DNA of 53,271 bases from JANPPS01 sp043758105 (GCA_043758105.1 JAYVOF010000186.1:1-53271); one strand, 5' to 3'; counted from the first letter of the stretch, positions 1-7,901 are shown. Numbers and translations are program-made. The notes: a model not told the origin generated them from the letters alone.

Positions 1-1
1 G

Positions 2-241
2 GAGGCGCTCGCGTATGCCTACTCGGACGCGGAACGGCGGCGCGTCGAGCACATCCGTGAGACGGCGCTGATCGGCACCGGGCCGGTGGTGGCGGAGAAG
101 CTGGCGCGGTTGGGTTCAGCGTTGGCGGTCGAGGAAGTGGCGATCCTTACCACCACGCACGACCAGGCAGTGCGCCGGCTGAGCTATAGCCTTATTGCGG
201 CCGCGTCAGCGCGGCATGACCTGGCGCTGGCGGCCGAATGA
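2..241 (+). CDS. LLM class flavin-dependent oxidoreductase, C-terminal fragment
   Basis: The gene enters from outside the window and only its last 79 codons are present. The translated tail (EALAYADSDAERRR..., then EEVAILTTTHDQAVRRLSYSLIA) matches the end of bacterial luciferase-like monooxygenases. These FMN-dependent TIM-barrel enzymes usually close with a segment on the theme E(V/L)-x-(I/V)-x-T-x-x-H-D-x-x-x-R-x-x-S-Y-x-L-(L/I)-A. The substrate cannot be told from this part. The 3' end overlaps the convergent small membrane protein gene by 36 bp. Confidence 0.75.
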   Translation, partial: EALAYAYSDAERRRVEHIRETALIGTGPVVAEKLARLGSALAVEEVAILTTTHDQAVRRLSYSLIAAASARHDLALAAE

Positions 242-481
242 GGCGCGCCACTGCCGATACCGGAAGGTCGCATACGCGACGAGGGCAGCGATGACGACGA
301 CTGGCAACAGGAAGGACAGCACCGTTAGTGCAAACAGGGCGATTGCAGCAGCGCCCGCCACGACGGCCACCAATCCCGCGACGACCAATAGCTTGAACGA
401 GAGTGGCACGCCCTGCGGCCGTGGCGGTCCGCGGAAAGCGCCGTCGGGAGTCATATCCAGAACCGGAGGGATGCGTTCCAT
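206..481 (-). CDS. small two-helix membrane protein, unknown function
   Basis: 91-residue protein starting MERIPPVLDMTPDGAFRGPP. A proline-rich cytosolic leader of about 25 residues is followed by two adjoining hydrophobic stretches (about residues 27-50 and 51-71, rich in A/V/L), then a basic tail (RYRQWRASFGRQRQ) that the positive-inside rule would place in the cytoplasm. I do not recognise the family. The ATG at 481 overlaps head to head with the start of the plus-strand binding-protein gene at 480, so both promoters must lie inside the opposite coding region. A longer reading is open to 586 but would lie inside the neighbour's signal peptide. Real gene likely, function unknown. Confidence 0.55.
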   Translation of the reverse strand: MERIPPVLDMTPDGAFRGPPRPQGVPLSFKLLVVAGLVAVVAGAAAIALFALTVLSFLLPVVVIAALVAYATFRYRQWRASFGRQRQVMPR

Positions 482-1262
482 GATGCACAATTGGCCCATG
501 TCCCTTGCTGCTTCAAGTCTCATGCTGTTGCTGAGCCGGCCGGCGGGGGCGGCCGATTTTACCCTGCTGACCACAGGTGCGTTCAAGCAGGCGGCGCTGG
601 CGCTGGTGGCCGGGTTCGAGGCCGGATCGGGCGATCATGTGACGATCGAGGCGGATACGGCCGGCGGGGTGCTGCGCCGGATCAAGAGCGGTCATGGCGC
701 GGACGTGGTGATCGTGACGCCGGCGGTGATCGACGGGTTGATCACGGACGGGGCTTTGGTGCCGGGCAGCCGGCGGGACGTGGCGCAGGTCGGGATCGGC
801 GTCGCGGTCCGGGCGGGCGGGCCACGGCCGGATCTGAGCAGCGCCGAGCGTTTCCGCGCCGCCCTGCTGGCCGCCCCCGCCGTCGCGATCGTGGACCCGG
901 CGTCTGGCGGATCGAGTGGGATTTATCTGACGGCTCTGTTCGTCCGGCTGGGCATCGCGGACGCGATGGCGATCAAGCTGGTGCGGGTCAATGCAGGTTT
1001 GGCGGCCAGCGCGGTGGCGGACGGCCGGGCCAGCATGGCGTTGCAGCAGGTGAGCGAGTTGCTGACCACGCCGGGGGTGGAGTTCGTGGGTCCGTTGCCG
1101 GACTCGGTGCAGAATGTGACGGTGTATAGCGCTGGCCTCAGTGCGCACGCCGCCGAAGGTTCAGACCGGCTGTTATCGGCGCTGACTGGTCCCACCGCGG
1201 CCGCGGTGGTGCGATCCAAGGGAATGTCTTCCCCCCCTTCCTCCGGGAGAGGGCCGGGGTGA
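480..1262 (+). CDS. molybdate-type ABC transporter substrate-binding protein
   Basis: 260-residue exported solute-binding protein. The signal peptide is MMHNWPMSLAASSLMLLLSR with a likely cleavage after PAGAA. The mature part opens with DFTLLTTGAFKQAALALVAGFE, the usual beginning of ModA-like type II periplasmic binding proteins, and keeps the DVVIVTPAVIDGL and DPASGGSSGIY segments of the ligand cleft. Ligands in this family include molybdate and other oxyanions, but many members are unassigned. No permease or ATPase genes follow, so it is an orphan binding protein. The start at 480 is chosen for the GGAGG about 10 bp upstream; 483 is equally possible. The last 10 or so codons (SSPPSSGRGPG) run into the inverted repeat after the gene, so the C-terminus looks eroded or extended by repeat sequence. 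Confidence 0.7.
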   Translation: MMHNWPMSLAASSLMLLLSRPAGAADFTLLTTGAFKQAALALVAGFEAGSGDHVTIEADTAGGVLRRIKSGHGADVVIVTPAVIDGLITDGALVPGSRRDVAQVGIGVAVRAGGPRPDLSSAERFRAALLAAPAVAIVDPASGGSSGIYLTALFVRLGIADAMAIKLVRVNAGLAASAVADGRASMALQQVSELLTTPGVEFVGPLPDSVQNVTVYSAGLSAHAAEGSDRLLSALTGPTAAAVVRSKGMSSPPSSGRGPG

Positions 1263-1381
1263 GGGAGGCGACAGGGACTGGATATAGTCCGCCCCGGCGG
1301 CAACGAAGCCGCCCAGGTCTGGGTGTGTGGTTTCCCTCACCCCAACCCTTTCCCGGAGGAAGAGGAGGCGGTTTTTCTTTT
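1237..1381 (+). terminator. long inverted-repeat pair with T-tract, probable terminator
   Basis: A 30-nt segment at 1237-1266 (CTTCCTCCGGGAGAGGGCCG...) is complementary at 27 of 30 positions to 1333-1362. After the second arm come GGCGG and a T-rich run at 1372-1382. On the plus strand this gives a stem, a 66-nt loop and a U-tract, suitable for ending the binding-protein transcript. The left arm includes the stop codon of that gene. The CCCTCTCCCG core resembles a hairpin at 44340-44364. The structure could also be a pair of dispersed intergenic repeats that serves as a terminator. Confidence 0.55.
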
Positions 1382-1383
1382 TG

Positions 1384-1752
1384 TTAGACGTGGAAGCTTT
1401 CGCCGCAGCCGCAGCGGCCTTTTTCGTTGGGGTTGCTGAAGGTGAAACCGGCGGTGAGGTCTTTGACTTGGTAATCCATCTGGCTGCCGATCAGGAATAG
1501 GGTCGCCTTGCGGTCCACAAGAACCGTAAGGCCGTGGTCGGTCACCACCTCATCGCCGGGCCCGGGTGCCTCGACCCAGTCCATGACGTAGCTGAGGCCG
1601 GAACAGCCCTTCGTGTTGACGCTGATTCGCAGCGTCATGCCCTGTTGGCCACGGGCGTAGAGGCCGGCCAGGCGTTCGGCGGCGGCGTCCGAGAGGGTCA
1701 TCAGCTGCGGCAAGGCACGGCGGGTGCGGGGGGCGTTCTGAACGTCGCTCAT
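1384..1752 (-). CDS. sufA: HesB/IscA-family Fe-S assembly protein SufA
   Basis: 122-residue A-type carrier that accepts Fe-S clusters or iron from the SufBCD scaffold and passes them to apoproteins. The three diagnostic cysteines are present: C50 in KGCSG and C114/C116 in the C-terminal GRCGCGESF motif. The length is normal for the family. The first 18 residues are a variable leader; the ATG at 1752 is preferred over upstream in-frame starts, which would overlap the previous gene. It is the last gene of the suf operon, 11 bp after sufT, and is followed by the inverted-repeat region. Confidence in family is very high; SufA rather than ErpA or IscA is inferred from operon position. Confidence 0.93.
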   Translation of the reverse strand: MSDVQNAPRTRRALPQLMTLSDAAAERLAGLYARGQQGMTLRISVNTKGCSGLSYVMDWVEAPGPGDEVVTDHGLTVLVDRKATLFLIGSQMDYQVKDLTAGFTFSNPNEKGRCGCGESFHV

Positions 1753-1763
1753 GATCGTTTCCC

Positions 1764-2114
1764 TCAGAACATGTTCAACGCGAGGCGGGCGTCTTCGGTC
1801 ATGCGGCTGGGGTCCCATGGCGGTTCCCACACCGTATCCACGTGGCAGGATGTGACGCCGGGCACGGCCATGATGGCGTCCTGCACCATGACCGGAAGCT
1901 CCTGCGCAGACGGGCAGCCCGGCGCGGTCAGGGTCATCTCGACCTTGACCGCATTCGCGTCATCGATTTCGACGGCGTATATGAGCCCGAGTTCGTAGAT
2001 ATTCACCGGGATTTCCGGGTCGTACACCGTTGCAATGGCCGCGAGCAGGGCGTCCTCGCTCGGCTTTGCGGGGGCGTCCACGCCGTCCGGGGTCCAGGCT
2101 TGTACGTCACTCAC
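1764..2114 (-). CDS. sufT: SUF-associated DUF59/MIP18 protein SufT
   Basis: 116-residue protein of the DUF59 (MIP18/PaaD-like) family, which helps Fe-S cluster maturation. The core motif is clear: YDPEIPVNIYELGLIYAVEI, then the TAPGCPSAQELP loop carrying the conserved reactive cysteine, and the closing VWEPPWDPSRMTEDARLALNMF. The start is a GTG at 2114: a GGAGA sits 7 bases ahead of it, and the codon overlaps the stop of sufU by 8 bp, which points to translational coupling. In-frame ATGs further upstream lie within sufU and lack a ribosome-binding site. Position between sufU and sufA supports the assignment. Confidence 0.92.
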   Translation of the reverse strand: MSDVQAWTPDGVDAPAKPSEDALLAAIATVYDPEIPVNIYELGLIYAVEIDDANAVKVEMTLTAPGCPSAQELPVMVQDAIMAVPGVTSCHVDTVWEPPWDPSRMTEDARLALNMF

Positions 2115-2547
2115 TGCTACTCTCCTTCTCGCCATCCAACGCTGCGAGCAACGCATTCCACGGGAGGGTCACGCATTTGACCCGGCTTCGATACTCGTGC
2201 ACCGCCGAGAACGGCATTAATCGCGCGTCGCATTCCGGGCACTCCCCGGTTTGCGCCAGCAGCGCCACCTGAGACGCTGCCTGCCGGATATGGTCGGCCG
2301 ATGTGTTGGTCACAACCTCGCACATCAGGTCGGCGCTGGCGACGCTGATCTCGCAGCCGCGGGCCTCGAACCCGGCGGCGGCCACCCGGTCGCCGTCGCG
2401 GCGGATGAACACCGTGACGCGGTCGCCGCACATCGGGTTGTCGCCCTTGGCCTCTGCGTCGAACCCGTCCGGACGCCGGGCATGGGTCGGGGTGCGTCCG
2501 TGCTTGCGGATTTCCGCGCTGTAGAGGTCGCGCAACTCGTCAAACAT
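2107..2547 (-). CDS. sufU: SufU/NifU-like Fe-S cluster assembly protein
   Basis: 146 residues. SufU proteins either receive sulfur from SufS through a zinc-bound cysteine or act as a scaffold. The three family cysteines are seen at C40 (NPMCGD, followed by the conserved Asp), C65 (ARGCEIS) and C125 (VKCVTLPW). An extra pair, GECPEC at 103-106, lies in the variable insert. The start MFDELRDLYS is standard for the family, so the ATG at 2547 is chosen. The gene is separated from sufS by 105 bp that hold a dispersed palindromic repeat, the only sizeable gap in the operon downstream of sufB. Whether it is a sulfur transferase or a scaffold cannot be decided by eye. Confidence 0.93.
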   Translation of the reverse strand: MFDELRDLYSAEIRKHGRTPTHARRPDGFDAEAKGDNPMCGDRVTVFIRRDGDRVAAAGFEARGCEISVASADLMCEVVTNTSADHIRQAASQVALLAQTGECPECDARLMPFSAVHEYRSRVKCVTLPWNALLAALDGEKESSSE

Positions 2548-2609
2548 CAGCGCACCCGGTTGTGGCTCGGGCAAAGCGCTCCTGGGGCGGCACGCGCGCT
2601 TGTTGCTCC

Positions 2610-2641
2610 TGGATTGCTTCGCCAAGCGGCTCGCCATGACG
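2610..2641 (-). repeat. dispersed palindromic intergenic repeat, copy 1 (inside suf operon)
   Basis: 32-nt element with the core GCTTCGCCAAGCGGCTCGC, lying between sufS (stop at 2653) and sufU (start at 2547). The same core is found at 10097-10128, 19738-19769 and 30728-30758, and inverted at 10039-10070. The similarity to the 10097 copy extends about 16 nt to the left (GCGCGC-TTGTTGCTCC against GCGCGC-CTGTTGCTAC). The core is internally palindromic (GCTTCGCCAAGCGGC can fold), so in the suf mRNA it may form a hairpin between two cistrons. Confidence 0.8.
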
Positions 2642-2652
2642 GCGGGGGAGCA

Positions 2653-3891
2653 TCACTGGAAGAACTCGCGCACGCGGTCCAGCGTGTCGGCCAGGGCGTC
2701 GATTTCTTCGTGCGTGGTGTAGATTCCGGTGCTGGCGCGGGCCGAGCTGTCGACGCCCAGGCGGCGCATCAGCGGCTCCGCGCAATGGTTGCCGGCGCGG
2801 ACGGCGATGCCCTGGCGGTCGAGCAATGTCGCGATGTCATGGGCGTGGGCGCCCTCCATCGTGAAGCTGAACACGCCGCCGCGGTCTTGCGCCTGACCGA
2901 GCAACCGCAGGCCGGGAATGGCCGAGAGCCGGGCGATCGCGTGGTCGGTGAGGGCCGCCTCGTGCGCGGCGATGGCGTCGAAGCCGATGGCCTCCACCCA
3001 CTCGATCGCGGCTTTGAGACCGATGGCTTCGAGGATCGCGGGGGTGCCAGCCTCGAATTTATGCGGCACCTCGGCGTAGGTGCTGCGCTCGTAGCTGACG
3101 CTGGCGATCATGTCGCCGCCGCCCATGAACGGCGGCATGGCCTCGAGCAGGGCGCGCTTGGCCCACAGCACGCCGATGCCGGTGGGGCCATACAGCTTGT
3201 GGCCGGTGAACACGTAGAAATCGGCGTCGATCGCTTGCACGTCCACCGCGCGATGCACCACCGCCTGACTGCCATCGAACAGCACGCGGGCGCCGTATTC
3301 GTGCGCCAGCGCAGCGATCCGCGTGGCCGGGGTCACGGTGCCGAGCACGTTGCTCATGTGCGTGATCGCGACCAGGCCGACCTTGCCGTCGCGCAGGCAG
3401 GCCTCGAGCCCGGCCATGTCGATGTCGCCGGCATCGGTGATGGGGGCGATCCGCAATTCGATGCCCTGCCGGTCGCGGAGCATCTGCCAGGGCACCAGGT
3501 TGGCGTGGTGCTCCATGGCGCTGACCACCACCGCCTCACCGGGCTTCATCAGGGCACCGTAGCTGAACGCCACCAGGTTGATCGCGGCCGTGCTGTTGGC
3601 GGTGAAGACGATTTCCTCGCGGCTCGGCGCGTTCAGCAGCCGGGCGACGGCGTCGCGGGTGGCCTCGTAGGCGTCGCTGGTGCGCTCGCTCATCCAATGG
3701 AGGCCGCGATGCACGTTGGCGTATTGCGTTTCCATGGCGTGAGACATCGCGTCGATCACGGCGCGGGGCTTTTGCGCGGAGGCGGCGCTGTCCAGGAACA
3801 CGAATTTCTTGCCGCGGATCGATTCGCCCAAGATGGGGAATTGGGCGCGGATGCGTTCTACATCGAAAACGGGCTTGGTGATGGCGTTCAT
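2653..3891 (-). CDS. sufS: cysteine desulfurase SufS
   Basis: 412-residue PLP enzyme that removes sulfur from L-cysteine to give alanine and a protein persulfide for Fe-S synthesis. The PLP lysine is K232 in FTGHKLYGPTGIG, the persulfide cysteine is C370 in RAGNHCAEPL, and EAGTPAILEAIG and the NVLGTV-type strand are intact. Length and motifs fit group II (SufS/CsdA) desulfurases. The ATG at 3891 is chosen because it starts the conserved MNAITKPVFDVERIRAQFPIL and overlaps the sufD stop in an ATGA arrangement. The residue before the HCA triad is Asn, where several relatives have His or Thr; this position is variable in alphaproteobacteria. Confidence 0.97.
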   Translation of the reverse strand: MNAITKPVFDVERIRAQFPILGESIRGKKFVFLDSAASAQKPRAVIDAMSHAMETQYANVHRGLHWMSERTSDAYEATRDAVARLLNAPSREEIVFTANSTAAINLVAFSYGALMKPGEAVVVSAMEHHANLVPWQMLRDRQGIELRIAPITDAGDIDMAGLEACLRDGKVGLVAITHMSNVLGTVTPATRIAALAHEYGARVLFDGSQAVVHRAVDVQAIDADFYVFTGHKLYGPTGIGVLWAKRALLEAMPPFMGGGDMIASVSYERSTYAEVPHKFEAGTPAILEAIGLKAAIEWVEAIGFDAIAAHEAALTDHAIARLSAIPGLRLLGQAQDRGGVFSFTMEGAHAHDIATLLDRQGIAVRAGNHCAEPLMRRLGVDSSARASTGIYTTHEEIDALADTLDRVREFFQ

Positions 3892-5126
3892 ACTTGGCGT
3901 TCCCACCATTGTTCGATTGCGCGCTCCAACAGGTGGCGGGTGCCTTCGTGGGTGACCGGGTCCATCGCCTCGGCGAGGAAGGCCCGCACCAGGATGGCCC
4001 GCGCCTCCTCGGACGGCACGCCGCGACTGCGGAGGTAAAAGAGCTGATCGGGATCCAGCGCACCGATGGTGGCGCCGTGACTGCATTTCACGTCGTCGGC
4101 ATAGATTTCAAGCTGGGGCTTGCAGTCGATCTCCGCGTCGGGTGAGAGCAGCAGGGCCTGGTTCATCTGGTAGCCGTCGGTTTTCTGGGCGATGCGTGCG
4201 ACCTCGATCCGGCCCTGGAACACGCCGCGGGAGTGTCCGGACAGCACATTTTTAACCGTTTGGCGGGATCCACACTCGGGTGCGTCATGGCGGACCACGG
4301 TGGTGATGTCGCCATGCTGCTGGCCGCCGAGCAGTTGCGCGCCGTTCAGGTGCACCATGCCGTGCGGGCCGGCGAGGCGGGCGTGGATTTCGGTGCGGGC
4401 GAGCCGTGCGCCCAGGGTCAGCACGAACGCGTCATAGGTGCCGTGTTCGGCGATTTCGGCGAAGGTCGTGTTGATGTGGAATGCCGTGGCGCTTTCTTCC
4501 TGCAGGCGCACGTGGGTGAGCGTCGCGTGGGCGGAGACGATGGCTTCGGTCACGGCATTATGCAGATAGGTGCCCTGCCCGCGGGCGATTTCGACGACCA
4601 TGAGCTTGGCACCCGCAGCCAGGTGGATGCTGTGGCGGGGATGAAACGCGATCGGGCGGTGGCCGTCCGGGGTGATGTGCAGCAGGACGAGCAGGCCCGC
4701 ATCGATGCCGGCGGCGACGTGAAGTTGCACGCCGTCTTCGGCCAGCATGGTGTTCAGCGCCACCAACGGCTCGTCCACGCGCGGCAGCGTGCCGAAATCC
4801 GGGTGGTCGGCGAAAGTGGTGACGGTCACATGCGGCGGCAGCAGCGACAGATCGGCGCGATAGCGGCCATCGATCAGCACTAGGCGCGGGCCGTCCAGCA
4901 GCTGACCCATTTCCGGTGCGAGGGAGACCTCGGTCAGCGGTTCCTGGAAGGTGCTCTCGGCCAGTGGACGCAGGCTTGTATAGCGCCAGGCTTCGGACTT
5001 CACGCTGGGAAGTTTGAAGGCGGCGGCGGCGGCGTCACGGGTGGCGCGGTCGCCGGGTAGGCGGTTGCGGAAGGCCTGGTAGCGCGTCAGGAACGCGTCG
5101 GCGCCGGTTTGCAAGATCTGATTCAT
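3888..5126 (-). CDS. sufD: Fe-S cluster assembly scaffold subunit SufD
   Basis: 412-residue partner of SufB and SufC in the SufBC2D scaffold. The N-terminal helical part contains the family sentence KSEAWRYTSLRPLAES. The middle is a run of beta-helix repeats. The C-terminal DDVKCSHGATIGALDPDQLFYLRSRG includes the functional histidine region (CSHGAT) and the SufC-binding helices. It overlaps sufC by 4 bp upstream and sufS by 4 bp downstream, so the block is translationally coupled. SufD is distinguished from SufB by its shorter length, by the lack of the SufB cysteine motif, and by gene order. Confidence 0.96.
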   Translation of the reverse strand: MNQILQTGADAFLTRYQAFRNRLPGDRATRDAAAAAFKLPSVKSEAWRYTSLRPLAESTFQEPLTEVSLAPEMGQLLDGPRLVLIDGRYRADLSLLPPHVTVTTFADHPDFGTLPRVDEPLVALNTMLAEDGVQLHVAAGIDAGLLVLLHITPDGHRPIAFHPRHSIHLAAGAKLMVVEIARGQGTYLHNAVTEAIVSAHATLTHVRLQEESATAFHINTTFAEIAEHGTYDAFVLTLGARLARTEIHARLAGPHGMVHLNGAQLLGGQQHGDITTVVRHDAPECGSRQTVKNVLSGHSRGVFQGRIEVARIAQKTDGYQMNQALLLSPDAEIDCKPQLEIYADDVKCSHGATIGALDPDQLFYLRSRGVPSEEARAILVRAFLAEAMDPVTHEGTRHLLERAIEQWWERQV

Positions 5127-5872
5127 GCCGCCGCCGCGACCACCTGGGCGTAGCCGTTGGCCTCCAGCTCGCGCGCGAGTTCGGGGCCGCCGGAGCGGAT
5201 GATGCGTCCGGCGGACAGCACGTGGACCCGGTCCGGGACGAGATGGTCCAGCAACCGCTGATGATGGGTGATAACGAGGGCGGAGAATTGCGGTCCGCGC
5301 AGCGCGTTCACGCCATCGGCGACGATGCGGAGCGCGTCGATGTCGAGGCCGCTATCGGTTTCGTCCAGGATCGCGAGCTTGGGGCGGAGGATGGCCATTT
5401 GCAGGACCTCGTTCCGCTTCTTTTCGCCGCCGCTGAAGCCCACGTTCACGTTGCGCTTGAGCATGTCGTCCGGCATGTGCAGGCGCTTGGTTTCGGCGCG
5501 CGCCAGGCGGAGGAAGGCGATGGCGTCGAACTCGGCCTCACCGCGGGCCCGGCGGATCGCGTTCAGCGCGGTGCGGAGGAAGTTGGCGTTACCGACGCCG
5601 GGCAGCTCGATGGGGGCTTGGAACGCGAGGAACAGGCCGGCGGCGGCGCGCGCCTCCGGCTCCATGGCGAGCAGGTCGGCACCCTCGAACGTGACGGTGC
5701 CGCCGGTGACCTCATAGCCTTCATTGCCGGCGAGGACGTAGCCGAGCGTACTTTTGCCGGAGCCGTTCGGCCCCATGACGGCGTGGATCTCCCCGGCCGG
5801 AAGATCGAGGCTCAGGCCGCGTAGGATGTCCTTGTCAGCAATCTTTGCAGACAGTTCGTGTATCGACAGCAT
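5123..5872 (-). CDS. sufC: Fe-S assembly ATPase SufC
   Basis: 249-residue soluble ABC-type ATPase that drives shape changes in the SufB-SufD scaffold. Walker A is GPNGSGKST at 34-42, the signature is FSGGEKKRNE around 146-155, and the Walker B stretch LAILDE lies at 166-171 followed by TDSGLDIDAL, typical of SufC. The switch histidine is in ITHHQRLL. It lacks membrane segments, as expected. The start overlaps the end of sufB and the end overlaps sufD. All signature elements are complete, so an active ATPase is expected. Confidence 0.97.
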   Translation of the reverse strand: MLSIHELSAKIADKDILRGLSLDLPAGEIHAVMGPNGSGKSTLGYVLAGNEGYEVTGGTVTFEGADLLAMEPEARAAAGLFLAFQAPIELPGVGNANFLRTALNAIRRARGEAEFDAIAFLRLARAETKRLHMPDDMLKRNVNVGFSGGEKKRNEVLQMAILRPKLAILDETDSGLDIDALRIVADGVNALRGPQFSALVITHHQRLLDHLVPDRVHVLSAGRIIRSGGPELARELEANGYAQVVAAAA

Positions 5873-7362
5873 TATCCCACAGACCCTTCAAGCGACACGG
5901 CAAGCAGCTTCTGTGCCTCGACCGCGAATTCCATTGGCAATTCTTTTAGAACGTCTTTGCAGAAGCCGTTCACGATCAGGCCGACCGCGTCTTCTTGCGA
6001 CAGGCCACGGCTGCGGCAATAGAAAAGCTGGTCTTCAGCGATCTTGGATGTGGTGGCCTCATGCTCGACCTTGGCGGTCGGGTTGCGGCTTTCGATGTAG
6101 GGCACGGTATGCGCGCCGCATTGATCGCCGATAAGCAGGCTGTCGCATTGCGTGTAGTTCCGGGCACCGGACGCCCGGGGGAGAATACGCACGAGGCCGC
6201 GATAGGTATTGTCCGACCGTCCGGCACTGATGCCCTTGGAGACAATGGTGCTGCGGGTGTTCTTACCGATATGGATCATCTTGGTGCCGGTATCAGCTTG
6301 CTGGCGATTATTGGTGACCGCGACGGAATAGAACTCACCCACGCTGCCCTCGCCTTGCAGGATGCAAGATGGATATTTCCAGGTGATGGCGGAACCGGTT
6401 TCGACCTGGGTCCAGCTTACCTTGCTGCGCGCCCCGCGGCAGGCAGCGCGCTTGGTCACGAAATTGTAGATGCCGCCCTTCCCGTTCACGTCGCCGGGAT
6501 ACCAATTTTGCACCGTGGAGTATTTGATCTGGGCGTCGTCGAAGGCGATCAGCTCTACCACGGCGGCGTGCAGCTGATTTTCGTCGCGCATGGGGGCGGT
6601 GCAGCCCTCGAGGTAGCTGACATAGGCACCTTCATCGGCGATGATCAGTGTCCGCTCGAATTGCCCGGTGTTCTTGGCGTTGATGCGGAAATAGGTGCTG
6701 AGCTCCATCGGGCAGCGCACGCCCTTGGGAATGTACACAAAGCTGCCATCGGTGAACACGGCGCTGTTGAGAGCGGCGAAGTAGTTGTCGGAGGTGGGGA
6801 TGACGGTGCCGAGATACTTCCGCACCAGCTCCGGATGTTCCCGCACAGCCTCGCTGATGGGGCAAAAAATGACGCCGGATTTGGCGAGGGTATCGCGGAA
6901 GGTGGTCGCGACCGATACGCTGTCGAATACCGCGTCCACGGCGACGTTAGCACCGAAATTCGGCACGGAATCCGCACCCTCGACGCCGGCGAGGATCGCC
7001 CGCTCCTTCAACGGAATGCCGAGCTTCTCGTACATCGCCAGCAATTCGGGATCGACGTCGGCCAGGCTCTTGGGTGCCGGGCGCTTCGGGGCCGCATAAT
7101 AGTGGATGTCTTGGTAATCGATCTTGGGATAGCCGACTTTGGCCCAGTTCGGCTCTTCCATGGCCTGCCAGGCAGCAAACGCGGCCAGCCGCCACTCCAG
7201 CAGCCATTCCGGCTCCTGTTTTTTGGCGGAGATCATGCGCACCGTGTCGGTGGTCAGACCCTTGGGCGCGATATCCATCTCGATGGCGGTTTCAAACCCC
7301 CATTTATAGCCCGATTGGGTAAGGGCGGAGACGGTATCGATCGTTTCGGCGACGGCGGGCAT
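5872..7362 (-). CDS. sufB: Fe-S cluster assembly scaffold subunit SufB
   Basis: 496 residues, the size of standard SufB. It forms the main site where the cluster is built with sulfur from SufS. Seen are KGLTTDTVRMISAKKQEPEWLLEWRL near the N-terminus, EGCTAPMRDENQLHAAVVE in the middle, WYPGDVNGKGGIYNFVTKRA, and the C-terminal YTQCDSLLIGDQCGAHTVPYIE, which holds the cysteine needed for cluster assembly. The end, AEDQLFYCRSRGLSQEDA, is the SufC-binding part. It is the first structural gene of the operon, 28 bp after the regulator gene, so regulator and suf genes are probably co-transcribed. Confidence 0.98.
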   Translation of the reverse strand: MPAVAETIDTVSALTQSGYKWGFETAIEMDIAPKGLTTDTVRMISAKKQEPEWLLEWRLAAFAAWQAMEEPNWAKVGYPKIDYQDIHYYAAPKRPAPKSLADVDPELLAMYEKLGIPLKERAILAGVEGADSVPNFGANVAVDAVFDSVSVATTFRDTLAKSGVIFCPISEAVREHPELVRKYLGTVIPTSDNYFAALNSAVFTDGSFVYIPKGVRCPMELSTYFRINAKNTGQFERTLIIADEGAYVSYLEGCTAPMRDENQLHAAVVELIAFDDAQIKYSTVQNWYPGDVNGKGGIYNFVTKRAACRGARSKVSWTQVETGSAITWKYPSCILQGEGSVGEFYSVAVTNNRQQADTGTKMIHIGKNTRSTIVSKGISAGRSDNTYRGLVRILPRASGARNYTQCDSLLIGDQCGAHTVPYIESRNPTAKVEHEATTSKIAEDQLFYCRSRGLSQEDAVGLIVNGFCKDVLKELPMEFAVEAQKLLAVSLEGSVG

Positions 7363-7390
7363 CGGAAAATCCTATTGCTGGGCCTAAGAC

Positions 7391-7864
7391 TTATTCGGCG
7401 AGATGGATCGGACGGGAGTGGGCGTCCGGGAAGGCAAGCGGATGGGGCGGGAAGGCACGCGGCACGCTGCGGTCGAGATCGGCGAGGCTGATGGCCTGCA
7501 GCGCTTTTCGGACGGCGGCGTTGACGGGGTCCCAGCGACCGCGCACCGGGCAATGCTGTTCCGCTTCGCATCCGGCACCTGAGCCTTCGACACAGGCGGT
7601 TAGCGCGATGGGGCCGTCGATGGCGGTCACGATCTCGGCTACGGAAATCTCGGCCAACGAGCGCGCCAGCCGATAGCCGCCGCGGGCGCCGCGTTGGCTG
7701 ATGACCAATTGAGACGCCGCCAGCGCCTTGAGCACTTTGGCGACCGTCGGCTCGGGCACGCCGGTTGCGAGCGCCATGCCGGGCGCCGTTTGGCACGTCT
7801 CACCGCGAGAGAGGCGCACCAAAACGACTACCGCGTAGTCGGTAAGTTTCGACAGTTTCAGCAT
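7391..7864 (-). CDS. Rrf2-family regulator of the suf operon
   Basis: 157-residue winged-helix regulator. The N-terminus MLKLSKLTDYAVVVLVRLSR and the ARGGYRLAR wing are classic Rrf2. Three cysteines that can hold an Fe-S cluster are at C91, C99 and C105 (CVEGSGAGCEAEQHCP), followed by RWDPVNAAV. This matches the SUF-linked Rrf2 subgroup that senses cellular Fe-S status. The C-terminal 25 residues (SVPRAFPPHPLAFPDAHSRPIHLAE) are a proline-rich tail of unknown role. It lies at the head of the suf operon and most likely represses its own promoter; a palindrome just upstream (7878-7901) is a candidate operator. Not called iscR because the operon is suf, not isc. Confidence 0.92.
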   Translation of the reverse strand: MLKLSKLTDYAVVVLVRLSRGETCQTAPGMALATGVPEPTVAKVLKALAASQLVISQRGARGGYRLARSLAEISVAEIVTAIDGPIALTACVEGSGAGCEAEQHCPVRGRWDPVNAAVRKALQAISLADLDRSVPRAFPPHPLAFPDAHSRPIHLAE

Positions 7865-7877
7865 GGCTGTTCCACAA

Positions 7878-7901
7878 ATCGGACCGGTGGGGTCCTGATT
7901 G
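7878..7901. promoter_or_regulatory. candidate operator of the Rrf2 regulator (inverted repeat)
   Basis: Just upstream of the regulator's ATG (complement, 7864) the sequence reads AATC-GGACC-ggtgg-GGTCC-t-GATT. The inner arms GGACC/GGTCC (7882-7886 and 7892-7896) are perfect, and the outer AATC/GATT match after a one-base bulge. It starts 14 bp before the start codon, where a repressor would block transcription or the ribosome. Autoregulation is usual for this family; the motif itself is not a known consensus that I can name. Confidence 0.45.

Noticed and set aside
3888..3891. SufS active-site loop with Asn before HCA as a sign of altered activity
   Set aside because: This residue varies among alphaproteobacterial SufS proteins; the catalytic Cys, the PLP Lys and the conserved His are all present.
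2251..4038. 595-codon plus-strand reading frame across the sufU/sufS genes
   Set aside because: It is the antisense shadow of clearly identified SufU and SufS; the protein has no recognisable motifs and unnatural composition (H/G/V/D-rich).
5995..7491. 498-codon plus-strand reading frame over sufB
   Set aside because: Antisense shadow of SufB, whose protein is well conserved over the full length.
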